The translations under genes were made by a program, and so were the position numbers. Shown here in pieces: positions 44,543 through 54,000 of a stretch of 64,000 bases of DNA; positions within the stretch are counted from its first letter, which is position 1, and each line of letters begins with the position of its first letter. The notes below the pieces were generated by a model. It had not been told where the DNA came from and did not search any database. It saw only the letters and a list, made by a program, of their open reading frames with translations. Source of the stretch: Nitrospira sp. CG24C (GTDB taxonomy: Bacteria; Nitrospirota; Nitrospiria; Nitrospirales; Nitrospiraceae); the NCBI GenBank assembly GCA_002869885.2, contig NEWR02000010.1, positions 210,813-274,812 on the forward strand. The letters are read 5' to 3'.

Positions 44543-47191
44543 CTACGGCGCAACCTTCACGTAGAAGGACTGCTCGGCAGACAGGTTGCCCGTATCGGTC
44601 GCCCGCAACCGAAGGCGGATGCTCCCGGCTGCCGTCGGTGTCCAGGTGACGACTCCGGTTGCGCCGTTGATCGACAGACTGCTCGGATTCCCCGTCAGCC
44701 CGCGGTAGGTGATCGGGCCTCCGTTGGGATCCGTAGCAATCATTGTATAGTTATAGGGCACTCCGACCTTCCCCGCCGTAGGCGGCTTCGACGTGATGAC
44801 CGGCGGGAGATTGGCCACGACAGTCATGGTGAAGGTCTGCGTGGCATACAAGCCACCGGCATCCGTCACCCGCGCCTTTACGGTACTGACGCCCATCTGG
44901 ATCGACGACGGCACCCAACTGATCATTCCCGTGGCTGAGTTGATCGTCATCCCTGGCTTGATCGGAGCCACCAAGCTATAGACAAGGCTGTCGTTGGGAA
45001 GATCCGGATCTGTGGCATCCAATTGATAGTTATAGGGCGTCCCCACCACCCCGCCGACAGGCCCGGCGCCGTAAAAGGATGGCGCGCTATTCGCAGGGAG
45101 GAAGGGCTGGAGGCAGGAGATACCCTTGGCCGGCCTTCCCCCTGCTCCGACGGAAGGCACCAGGATCGTCAGATCGTCCAATTTGCCGTCATTGTTCTGG
45201 TCGACGGCTGAGTGTCCGTTGAAATTGGTCAAGGAGGGATGGTCGAAGGGCGCCTTCTCGCAACGCACTCTCTCATCGGTCAAGCCCTTCATGAAGGCCA
45301 CCAGGTCTGTTTGCTCCTGGGCGCTGAGTCCCAAGGGATGAATATCGATATCCAAATTGGTCGGATTGTTTCCCCACTCAGGGCTGTGGTCGAACCCTGA
45401 GGTGCCGCTGCTGTTGTTGAGCGGTCCACGGTGGTTACCGCCTCGATTGTAGAACTCCACGACCTGCTCCAACGTGGCATAGGAGCCGTTGTGAAAGTAG
45501 GGGCCGGTCAATTCCACGTTTCGCAGGCTGGGCGTTTTGAACGACCCGTCCACTGCGTCACGGTAGAACGGGCTCGTGATCGGCACGCAGGGTTGGTCCC
45601 CGAATAGGCAGGGATTGACGACGAAGCTATCCGGCACGACCTGCCCGCCGATCGACTGTTTGAGCTGCCGGGAAAAAGATAGAGGGTGGCCGAAGGGATC
45701 GCTCGCGCCGATACCCAGATCCCGGTTCGTCGGCGACACGCCGATGTTGTAGAACCCGTTGTCATAGATGGCTGGTTTGAAGTCGCCCATGGACATCCTC
45801 TGGACGACACTCTCCTGGTTGATCGTCTGGGTGAATTGCAGTACGAAGCCGGCGCCGGTGAAGTCCGGACCCTCGTGGCAGGTGATGCATTTACCCTTGC
45901 CGGAAAAGATCGCCATCCCATTGACCTGTGAGGGGATCAGCGCCGCGTAGTTAGGTTCGACGACGGTGCTTGTAATCCCGAACAGAGGAGGCAAGGGGCT
46001 CGAAGTATCCGGGGTGTCAGCCACGATTCCTGCAAACTTGTCAAACTGGGTCTCGTCTGAGACAAGCGTCGACTCGTACATCATGATCGCCAGGCCCCAG
46101 AACAGGGTAAAATTCTCCTCCATCAACGTGTACCCCTCCGGGGAGGCATAGCCCGGCGCGTACCAATACTTGTCGTGGAACGCCTCCTGAATCAGCGATG
46201 CATAGGTCACGCCGGTCTTGAGCCCGGAGTTCGTATCGGCATAAGGACCCAACACGCTGTCATCGAGCTCGACTTTTTGCCCGAACAGAGGCCGCGGGAT
46301 CAGAGTGAGGAGCTTGCGGGCCACCTGTTTAAACGTCCGATTGGCGCAGGACATTTCGAAATCGCTGAGCGTCGGCCCGACTGCCTGTGACGCCAGCGCC
46401 GCATTCTCCAGATCCATCACCTCGGGAACGATAGAGCCATCCGCCTGCCGGACAAGAACCCGCGCATTGGGATCGCGGCGGCCGAAGGGGTTGACCCCGT
46501 TGAAATGGTTGTTCGCCCTGCCGTCCCAGAAAGACCGGAACTGGAAGATGGCGTTGATCATCGTCGGTGTGTTGCGAGGCTCGACTTTGCGTGCCACCTT
46601 GCCGTCGACTTGGAAGATGCCGGACGTATCCAACGCACAGACCTCATCGCCTTGGCCGGCGAACTCACCGAACATACCCGAGAACGTTCCCAGCGAGGAG
46701 GCGACATCCGTCGAATCGAACAGGACCGTGGAATTCCGATCCAGCGGATTGCTCAGGACATGGAAGGGAAAGTCGCCCGCTTTCAGCTGATAGTTGGGTC
46801 CGCCACCGCCGGTCCTCGTCGGTTTGAAAACCGTATCCTCCGGCACGGCCCTGCCCCCCGGATTCAGTTGGTGCTTCGTCCGATTGTCTGCACCCGCGTG
46901 GAAATGGCAGCTCGCGCAGGCCTGTCCATCGCTGCCTGCCTGTTTGTCCCAGAAGAAGGCTTTACCCAGCACGATCGCCTTCTGGCGATCTTTGACGACC
47001 GTATCGAGCTGTTTCGGCAGAGGGACCGGGACCCCTTTCAAGCTGCCGACAACCGGCGCGAATTGAAAGGCCAGGCTCGGCAGGGTCGGACAGACCTGCT
47101 GCGCCACGGCAACCCCGGCCATTGCAACCACACCGGCCACAGCCCAGATGAGATGCATTCTTGAACGTCGGAATCTTGTGAAGATATTCAT
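44543..47191 (-). CDS. Diheme cytochrome c peroxidase/MauG-family protein with two Ig-like modules
   Basis: This protein of about 882 residues uses ATG 47191 (GAGGAGCGCC before it). A Sec signal precedes AQQVCP. Heme motif 1 is CASCH near residue 92; heme motif 2 is CITCH in GKGKCITCHEGPDFTG. The region between resembles bacterial CCP/MauG (RNTPTMINAIFQFRSFWDGR; TPSLRNVELTGPYFHNGSYATL). After a spacer (about residue 690) come two He_PIG modules (YNYQLDATDPDLPNDSLVYS; YNYTMIATDPNGGPITYRGL). The second closely matches the last module of MCO-B. It is far longer than a usual CCP (about 350). Role inferred as periplasmic or surface peroxidase or oxidant-linked electron transfer. Confidence 0.9.
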   Translation of the reverse strand: MNIFTRFRRSRMHLIWAVAGVVAMAGVAVAQQVCPTLPSLAFQFAPVVGSLKGVPVPLPKQLDTVVKDRQKAIVLGKAFFWDKQAGSDGQACASCHFHAGADNRTKHQLNPGGRAVPEDTVFKPTRTGGGGPNYQLKAGDFPFHVLSNPLDRNSTVLFDSTDVASSLGTFSGMFGEFAGQGDEVCALDTSGIFQVDGKVARKVEPRNTPTMINAIFQFRSFWDGRANNHFNGVNPFGRRDPNARVLVRQADGSIVPEVMDLENAALASQAVGPTLSDFEMSCANRTFKQVARKLLTLIPRPLFGQKVELDDSVLGPYADTNSGLKTGVTYASLIQEAFHDKYWYAPGYASPEGYTLMEENFTLFWGLAIMMYESTLVSDETQFDKFAGIVADTPDTSSPLPPLFGITSTVVEPNYAALIPSQVNGMAIFSGKGKCITCHEGPDFTGAGFVLQFTQTINQESVVQRMSMGDFKPAIYDNGFYNIGVSPTNRDLGIGASDPFGHPLSFSRQLKQSIGGQVVPDSFVVNPCLFGDQPCVPITSPFYRDAVDGSFKTPSLRNVELTGPYFHNGSYATLEQVVEFYNRGGNHRGPLNNSSGTSGFDHSPEWGNNPTNLDIDIHPLGLSAQEQTDLVAFMKGLTDERVRCEKAPFDHPSLTNFNGHSAVDQNNDGKLDDLTILVPSVGAGGRPAKGISCLQPFLPANSAPSFYGAGPVGGVVGTPYNYQLDATDPDLPNDSLVYSLVAPIKPGMTINSATGMISWVPSSIQMGVSTVKARVTDAGGLYATQTFTMTVVANLPPVITSKPPTAGKVGVPYNYTMIATDPNGGPITYRGLTGNPSSLSINGATGVVTWTPTAAGSIRLRLRATDTGNLSAEQSFYVKVAP

Positions 47192-47244
47192 GGCGCTCCT
47201 CGTACGATTCGTATCTCCCGGTGTGGAGGTGAGATGGATCTGGT

Positions 47245-47904
47245 TCATGCCGGCACCTGCCTGGAGCCTTCTACCCACCCGACGTACTTGACGATCTCCC
47301 TCGGTTCCGACAGGGCCGGACAGGCAGCCCAGCGATCGAACCGTTCGTTGCCATACAGGACGACTCCGATATGCTGGGACTTGTCTGCATCGATGACCGG
47401 ATCCAGATCGCGCAGGCCCAATCGGCGCCGCAACGTCGTGATGTCTGCCACCGACCCGGTCAAGAAGGTCCAGCCAGGCTGCACGCTATAGTTCCTGACA
47501 TAGTCGCGCAGGACTTGAGGGCTATCATGTTCGGGATCCAGGGAGATCGAGTACATGAACACATCGCGGCCGATTCGGTCCCCGAACAGCCGTTGCACAC
47601 GAACGAGATTGGCGGTGAAGGTCGGACAACTGTTCGTGCAGGTGGCGTACATGAAGTTGATCAACACGACCTTGCCCTTCACGAGGTCCTGATAAAACCG
47701 CACATCCCTTCCCTCATGCGTCGTGAGGGTGACGTCCGGAAAGCGAGCGGCGCTCGGCCCATCCGCCGTCATGGGCTTCGGCGCCGGCGCCGGTTTCGGC
47801 ATCGGTACCGTCATCGGCTTCTCCTCGGCCAGGCCCGCCCTTGTTGCCATGACTGTCTGGATGAGAGAGATCCCCATGCTGGTGAGAAATGCGCGTCGTT
47901 TCAT
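47245..47904 (-). CDS. SCO1/SenC-family copper chaperone (SCO-C)
   Basis: This protein of about 219 residues begins MKRRAFLTSMGISLIQTVMA (a Tat-like KRR signal). The copper motif FMYATCTNSCPTFTANL, MYSISLDPEHDSPQV and DADKSQHIGVVLYGN (His ligand) are intact. GGAGGAG precedes ATG 47904; upstream in-frame codons are in repeat-like sequence. It lies between MCO-C and the diheme peroxidase on the same strand. Confidence 0.93.
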   Translation of the reverse strand: MKRRAFLTSMGISLIQTVMATRAGLAEEKPMTVPMPKPAPAPKPMTADGPSAARFPDVTLTTHEGRDVRFYQDLVKGKVVLINFMYATCTNSCPTFTANLVRVQRLFGDRIGRDVFMYSISLDPEHDSPQVLRDYVRNYSVQPGWTFLTGSVADITTLRRRLGLRDLDPVIDADKSQHIGVVLYGNERFDRWAACPALSEPREIVKYVGWVEGSRQVPA

Positions 47905-47914
47905 GACAACTCCT

Positions 47915-48030
47915 CCGGTCAAAGTTTCTGGTTTCGCGTTTCTGGTTTCTGGTTTCTGGTTTCGCGTTCTGGAGTTTTCCGGCAACATGAAACTTGAAAC
48001 CTGAAACTCGCAACTTGCAAATTGCAACCT
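47915..48030. repeat. Low-complexity GTTTCTGGTTTC-type dispersed repeat
   Basis: Tandem-like GGTTTCTGGTTTCTGG words are followed by inverse GAAACTTGAAACCTGAAACT and GCAACTTGCAAATTGC words. It separates MCO-C from SCO-C. Confidence 0.6.
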
Positions 48031-48033
48031 CGC

Positions 48034-49728
48034 TCAGGGCACCACGTCGAACCGCAACATCATGGCGTGGTCCTCGTGAAGCAGGTTATGGCAATGCATG
48101 ACATACTTGCCCAAGAAGGTCCTGAAACGGATGTAGATCTTCACTTCCTCCCCCGGCTCGAGGAGGATCACATCGTGGCGGCCCTGATCTTCAGGAGCAG
48201 GGAGTCCACCGTTGCGAAGCAGGATGCGGCATTCTTCCAAGTGGACATGAATCGGATGCACCCAGCCCCCGCCTCCGTTCTTGAAGGTCCAGATTTCCGG
48301 CTGGCCCTGCTTGATCGTGAAGGTAGGAATGTCGCCGTCGTAGAAATTTCCGTTGATTAACCAGGCGCCGCTCTTCCGTTCGAAGATAAAGGTCCGCTGA
48401 TGCTGCTGCGCCGTGGCTAGATCCATCACCGGCATCTGGCGCAAGCTGAGCGGGACCTGGCTGAAGTCCTCCTCGGCGCCGACCGCGTCCCGGTCCACGA
48501 TGAATTTGAGAACCGGCGACCCGGGATGGAGCAGCTTGCCGGTCGGCATCCGCCCGTCCTTCTGCTCCAGGATATTTTCGAGAAGGATCTCTGTGCCGAT
48601 CGGATATTGGGAGAAGTCGATGATCACATCCCGCCGTTGCGCCACACCCAGTGCCACCTCCAATACGTTTACCGGCGCAGGCAAGAGATTGCCGTCGGTG
48701 GCGATGAGGGTCATCATCGCCCCGTTACTGAGGCCCAAGCCCCAGATCCGCGCGGGACCACCGCCGAGCATCCGGAAGCGATATTTTCTCCTAGCTACGT
48801 TCAAGTAGGGTTGAATTTTTCCATTGACCAGCCACTTATCGCCGAGGAAGCCGTCGAAGTTGAAGGGATCGAACCAGGCCATGCCGTCACTCTCGAAGGC
48901 CTTGTCCGTGAACATCAACGGGATGTCGAAGGCGCCGCTCGGCAACCGCAGGGCTTGCGGATTCGGATCTTGCTCATTGCCGGAGTCTATGTCGTCGAAA
49001 CAGAGATGGAAGCCGGCGAGGCCGCGATAGACGTTCTGCGCGGTAAAGTCCGCGCGATGGTCGTGGTACCAGAGTGTGCCAAGGGCTTCATGCTGGTCGT
49101 TCCCTGCGTAGACCTGGGGATAGTGGTGGTCCCGGTGTTGGCCTGAGATGAGGAAGCTGGTCGGATGTCCGTCGCTATACCATTCCTGATGTCCATTGTG
49201 GTTGTGGGTCGAGGTCTCAGGCACGCCGATGCCGACATGGTTGATCGGAAGTTGATTGCGGAACCGCACGATCTTCGGATGGCCGTACCGCGAGACCATT
49301 GTCGGACCAGGGACGATGCCTTCAAACCCCCACACCTCTTGTGTGGGAAGTTCCGGATGAAAACTGTGCATGCCGGGCTTGATATCCATCTGATAGAGAT
49401 CGTTCACCGGACCAGGGTCGCTAAGGCTGCCGAACCCCTTGTCCAGCTGGTGCTCCGACGGATTGACCGGAGGATCCAGGCTCGCCACTTGTTGCAGGAC
49501 CGGCGGGATCGGGAGCGGCACAACCCAGGGCGTCGTGGCCGGACTCCTTCCCCCCGGCATTCCCTGTAATACTTCCGCCAAGGGCATGGGATCAGTTCCC
49601 GGCGGAGGCGGAGGAGGAAGAGGCAGACAGACCTCCTGCGCTTGGGCGTACTTGAGCAGGCCCAAGCCCGCCAATGTGGCGCCTCCGGTCACAAGACTCC
49701 ATTTCATGAAATCACGACGTGAACTCAT
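48034..49728 (-). CDS. Tat-exported multicopper oxidase (MCO-C)
   Basis: This 564-residue protein begins with twin arginine (SRRDFMKWSLVTGGATLAGL). Copper motifs are THNHNGHQEW near 174, LWYHDHRADF near 219, VHPIHVHLEE near 490 and HCHNLLHEDHAMM near 545. The first motif is degenerate relative to HLHG but keeps two His. A Pro-rich segment (residues 34-44) follows the signal. The layout matches CotA/CopA-like metal-tolerance or metal-oxidising MCOs. It is followed by SCO-C. A copy of the upstream motif lies about 160-190 bp before it. Confidence 0.92.
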   Translation of the reverse strand: MSSRRDFMKWSLVTGGATLAGLGLLKYAQAQEVCLPLPPPPPPGTDPMPLAEVLQGMPGGRSPATTPWVVPLPIPPVLQQVASLDPPVNPSEHQLDKGFGSLSDPGPVNDLYQMDIKPGMHSFHPELPTQEVWGFEGIVPGPTMVSRYGHPKIVRFRNQLPINHVGIGVPETSTHNHNGHQEWYSDGHPTSFLISGQHRDHHYPQVYAGNDQHEALGTLWYHDHRADFTAQNVYRGLAGFHLCFDDIDSGNEQDPNPQALRLPSGAFDIPLMFTDKAFESDGMAWFDPFNFDGFLGDKWLVNGKIQPYLNVARRKYRFRMLGGGPARIWGLGLSNGAMMTLIATDGNLLPAPVNVLEVALGVAQRRDVIIDFSQYPIGTEILLENILEQKDGRMPTGKLLHPGSPVLKFIVDRDAVGAEEDFSQVPLSLRQMPVMDLATAQQHQRTFIFERKSGAWLINGNFYDGDIPTFTIKQGQPEIWTFKNGGGGWVHPIHVHLEECRILLRNGGLPAPEDQGRHDVILLEPGEEVKIYIRFRTFLGKYVMHCHNLLHEDHAMMLRFDVVP

Positions 49729-49888
49729 AGCGACGCCTCCTGACTAAGCTTCGTCCGGTTGCTCATTCTCCGTAACTTGCCTCTGCCCGCTCGACTGCTG
49801 CTTGTGCTCTGGCTGAATGGCGGTTCCTGTTCTTCATCATTTTTTACTGACCTATGGTGTCTGGTGTCTCATGAATCACCGTGATCGG

Positions 49889-49917
49889 CTATTCCCCAGA
49901 AGCTGGGAGGGGCCTAC
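49889..49917 (-). promoter_or_regulatory. Conserved upstream motif, copy 4 (partial)
   Basis: Minus strand GTAGG, then CAGCTTCTGGGGAATAG. It lacks the upstream TGTCAA hexamer and is one base shorter between the blocks. It lies upstream of MCO-C. Confidence 0.5.
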
Positions 49918-50187
49918 AAAAGGGGGGGGGGATAGCCATGCGAGAAACGCGATCCGAAGTTCTGAGTTCTGCGTTCTGAGTTACTGATCAGGTCGTCATA
50001 GTATGCGTGTATACCTTGGTCGCAAGTGGCATTTCTGCTGGAAAGCAGGCGAATATTGAAAATGTGCTACGCACTATTTAGTGAACTGATAAGCATCTGA
50101 CCTTCAGCCTTCAATCTCAGAACCGGCTTCATTCCACTCGTCGCGCGTTTCGCCCAAGTCTCGCGAGTCGCGCGCTGCATCAACTGC
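49918..50187. other. Intergenic region upstream of the vapC remnant
   Basis: This gap contains a homopolymer run of ten G near 49924, GTTCTGAGTTCTGCG words near 49960 and a region of no clear pattern up to 50187. No gene supported. Confidence 0.4.
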
Positions 50188-50568
50188 TTGCCTTGCTTGG
50201 TCAGATATTTGGCACAGGACGATCCCGGGCAATCGCGGAAAGCCATACAGGTGATCAGCAAGCAATGCACACGTGACGACCCCGGATTCATCAACCGAAT
50301 CGCCCTCTGCGAACTCGTATGGGTGTTGGAAAGCGCCTACGGCTATTCCAAAGACACGATTGTGGCTGTACTTGAAAAGCTGCTGCGAACCAGTCAACTG
50401 AAGATCGAGGATGTGCAGGCAGCATGGACCGCTTTTCGCATGTATCAGAAAGGGAAAGCCGACTTTGCTGATTGCTTGATGGGAACCACCAATCGGCTCG
50501 GGAGATGCGAGACGACCGTCACCTTCGATCAAGCAGCAATCAAGCTGGAAGGATTCCGGGTGATCTAG
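50188..50568 (+). pseudogene. 5'-truncated VapC-type PIN-domain toxin remnant
   Basis: The remaining frame reads LVRYLAQDDPGQSRKA then FINRIALCELVWVLESAYGY and later KADFADCLMG, the PIN order with the middle Glu and the distal Asp. The usual N-terminal MxxLDTN containing the first catalytic Asp is gone; sequence before LVRYL is unrelated. Only a TTG start is possible. No antitoxin is adjacent. Probably inactive. Confidence 0.65.
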
Positions 50569-50582
50569 AAGGCCGCGGTTGC

Positions 50583-50680
50583 TCTGGTTTGTTTAGTTGG
50601 TTTGGTTCGTTTTGTTTGTTTGGTTTGTTTGGTTTGAAGAACGAAAGAAACCAAAGAAACCAAACAGACCAAATGAACAA
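50583..50680. repeat. TTTGGTTTG-type long palindrome
   Basis: GGTTTGTTTAGTTGGTTTGG words are followed by inverse AAAGAAACCAAAGAAACCAA words around a short loop. It directly follows the vapC remnant stop. Confidence 0.75.
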
Positions 50681-50824
50681 GCTAGAGATGCGCCGGCTTT
50701 CGATCAGCCCATCGTGCCGGACACATTACGATACTCAAGACGGCCACTATGGCCCAGCCGACCACCTGAAACCAACCCAGCCAGGACGTCATGGAGACCT
50801 CCATCCACTGAGCATCGCAGCAAG

Positions 50825-50899
50825 CTGGTTTATTTGGTTTATCTCGTTTATTTGGTTGAGTCAGACCAGAGAAACCAAACAAACAAAACAAACCACATG
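50825..50899. repeat. TTTGGTTTG-type long palindrome
   Basis: CTGGTTTATTTGGTTTATCT and AGAAACCAAACAAACAAAAC are inverted arms with a loop near GAGTCAGACCAG. No gene overlaps. Confidence 0.7.
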
Positions 50900-50968
50900 A
50901 ACCAGATCCAGGCCAGTCGCGCGTTTCTCGCAAGCCCCGCGCAAATTCTGAGATCCGCTCCACGGATC

Positions 50969-50997
50969 GGAGGTCACGCCTTAGTGGCGTGACCTCC
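50969..50997. terminator. Perfect hairpin downstream of the LEPR/MBG gene
   Basis: GGAGGTCACGCC and GGCGTGACCTCC are perfect 12-bp arms around TTAGT. It ends 17 bp beyond the stop of the giant protein. There is no T-run, so termination is inferred from position. Confidence 0.65.
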
Positions 50998-51013
50998 CAC
51001 CATCCTATTACCC

Positions 51014-54000
51014 CTAGATGATGTAGCTCTTGACGACCTTGCTGGTTACCTTGTGGTTGGCATCGCCGAGGAACGTCACCGTATCGCTGTAGACCCCGGC
51101 GTCCGTGTGGGTCGTGCTCGTGAGCTGCGCGATCACCCCGTTCACCCCGTTCACCCCCACGCCCGTCACCGTGGCCGTGGCGGCATGCGCCTGCCCATCG
51201 TAGATCCCGAAGTAGCCGCTCCCGTTCAGCCCATCCCCCGTGATCGTCACTGACGCCTGCAGGATGTAGCTCTTCACGGTCTTGCTCGCCGCCTTGTGGT
51301 TGGCATCGCCCACGAACGTTACCGTATCGCTGTAGACCCCGGCGTTCGTGTGCGTCGTGCTGCTCACGAGCTGCGCGGAGAGCCCGCCCACCCCCGTCAC
51401 CGTGGCCGTGGCGGCATGCGCCTGCCCATCGTAGATCCCGAAGTAGCCGCTCCCGTTCAGCCCGTCCCCGGCAATCGTCACCGCGGCCTTCAGGATGTAG
51501 CTCTTCACCGTCTTGCTCGCCGCCTTGTGGTTGGCGTCGCCCGCGAACGTCACCGTATCGCTGTAGACCCCGGCGTCCGTGTGGGTCGTGCTCGTGAGCG
51601 TCCCGAGGACCCCGATCACCCCGTTCACCCCCACGCCCGTCACCGTCGCCGTGGCAGCATGGGCCGCCCCGTCGTAGATCCCGAAGTAGCCGCTCCCGTT
51701 CAGCCCATCCCCGGTGAGCGTCGCTGTCGCCTTCAGGACGTAGCTCTTCACCACTTTGCTCGCCGCCTTGTGGTTGGCGTCGCCCGCGAACGTCACCGTA
51801 TCGCTGTAGACCCCGGCGTTCGTGTGCGTCGTGCTGCTCACGAGCTGCGCGGAGAGCCCGCCCACCCCCGTCACCGTCGCCGTGGCCGCATGCTCCAGTC
51901 CATCGTAGGTGCCGAAGTACCCGCTCCCGTTCAGCCCGGCCCCGGTGAGCGTCGCGTCCGCCTTATCGATGGTGCTGATGACGGTCGCGAATGTATCGTT
52001 ATAGTTTCCCGTCACGTCGGTGAAGATCCAGCCGTCGGTATAGGTCCCGGCGTTGGTGTGTGCCGTGCCGCTCAGATCCAGCCCGAGCAGGCTCTCGATC
52101 AAGACGCCCGTCGCCGTCCCTGTCGCCTGGCTCACCAGCCCGTCGTAGACGCCCGTGTAGCCCGTCACCACGATCACCGCGTCCGCCTTGGCGATGTCCG
52201 CCGCGGCAGTAGTGTCCATCGTCAGGCTGTAGTTGCCCGCATCCGCCCCGTTGAGGAACGCGCCGGCGAGGGTCACGATCCTGCCGATGCCCGCGTTTGC
52301 CGTGTCGAAGGTCGCCGTCGCCGCAAGCGGATCATAGTCCAAGAACACGTCATCAGCCACGAAGATGCCTTCAACGAAAGTCCCGAGGATGCCTCCATCG
52401 AGTGTCGTGATCACCGAAAAGATGTCCGCGATGTCGGTGCCGTCGTACACCTTACCGTCCACTGTGAAGCTGCCTGTGAGACTGGCGAACGTGATGTTCG
52501 CCGTCGTCGTGATGGTGGACGACAGCAGGCTGTAGTTGCCCGCATCCAACCCACCGAGCCCCGCGTTCAGGAGCGTCACGGTCTTGCCGTCGCCGACGGC
52601 CTTCGTATCGAAGTCCGCCTGGTCGAAGGTCAGGATCACATCATCATTCAAAATCTCCCCCGCAAGCGATGTCCCTAACACGCCGGCCAGAGTGCCTCCG
52701 TCATAGCCCCTACTGACCGCTGTGAAGCTGCCGGTGATGCCCAGGCGTGTGATGTCCGCCGTCGTCGTCGCGACCGATGTCAGGCTGTAGTTGGTCGCGT
52801 CCGCGCCGTCGAGGATCGCGCCCGTGAGCGTCACGATCTTGCCGGTCCCGACATTCTTGCCGTCGCCGGCGACCACATCGCTGAAGGCAGCAGTGCCGCC
52901 GCTCAGGCTCACCACGTCATCCACAATGGCTCCCGTGAGCGTCCTGGTCGTTACGCCGGCTACATCATTGCCGTCATAGGTCTTGTTCGCCGCCGTGAAG
53001 TCGCCCGTGATCCCCAGGCGTGTGATGTCCGCCGTCGTCGCACTGACCGATGTCAAGGTGTAGTTGCCCGAGCCCGTGCCAGTGAGCCCCGCGTCCGTGA
53101 GCGTCACGGTCTTGCCGGTCCCGACATTCTTGCCGTCGCCGACGATCAACACATCGGAGAAGGTGGCCGTGCCGCCGAGCAGGTCCACGAAGCCCAGGTC
53201 ACCAGAGAGGACTCCGTTGAGCGATGTGCTCAACACAGCCGCCGAGGTGTTGCCGTTATAGATCTTATCAAACGCCGTAAAGCTGCCGGTGATTCCCAGC
53301 TGCGTGATGCTCGCCGTGGTCGTATTGACCGAGAGTAGGCTGTAGTTGCCCGCAGCCAACCCACCGAGCCCCGCGTCGGTGAGGGTTACGGTCTTGTTGA
53401 TGCCAACATCCTTCGTGGTGAAGGTGGCCGTGCTGCCGGTCAGGCTCACGTCGTCACCCGAGATCGTACCGTTGAGTGTCATGGTCTGCACAGTCGCGTC
53501 AGTGGTGCCGTTATAGACCTTGGTGTTTGCCGTGAAGTTGCCGGTGATCCCAAGGCGATCAATGGTGTTGGTGACGGCCCCCCCTACAAGAACATCGTTA
53601 TAGTTCCCCGTCACGTCGGTGAACGTGTAGGTGTCGTTGTAGATTCCGGCATCGATGTGCGTCGGCGTAGTCAAACCAGCCAAAACCTCGCCCAAGACGC
53701 CGGTTGCAATGGCCCCATGAGCCTGCCCGTTGTAGATGCCGTTGAAGCCGTTCACAATCGCGTCGGCCTTGGTGATTGTGATCGTGGCGGTACCGGTGCT
53801 ATCAAGATAGTTCCCCGTGCTGTCGGTGTAAGTCCAGGTCGTTAACTGACCTAGTGGCTCGTTGGCGCTGGTAAAGCTGTTGCTCACCAGGCCGGCGCTC
53901 AGATCTTCGCCGGGGACGCCCGTTGCAATAGCCCCATGAGCCAGGCTGTCATAGACGACCGTGTAATCGTTGACCGCCACGCTAGCCTTGGCCACATCCA

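Noticed and set aside
51030-51985. Regular repeats as CRISPR or satellite
   Set aside because: Units of about 240 bp translate in frame into protein modules.
51296-52678. 460-residue plus-strand ORF
   Set aside because: It is antisense to the LEPR/MBG gene repeats; its Arg/Val/His-rich, repeat-shadow composition shows it is a by-product of that gene's codon use.
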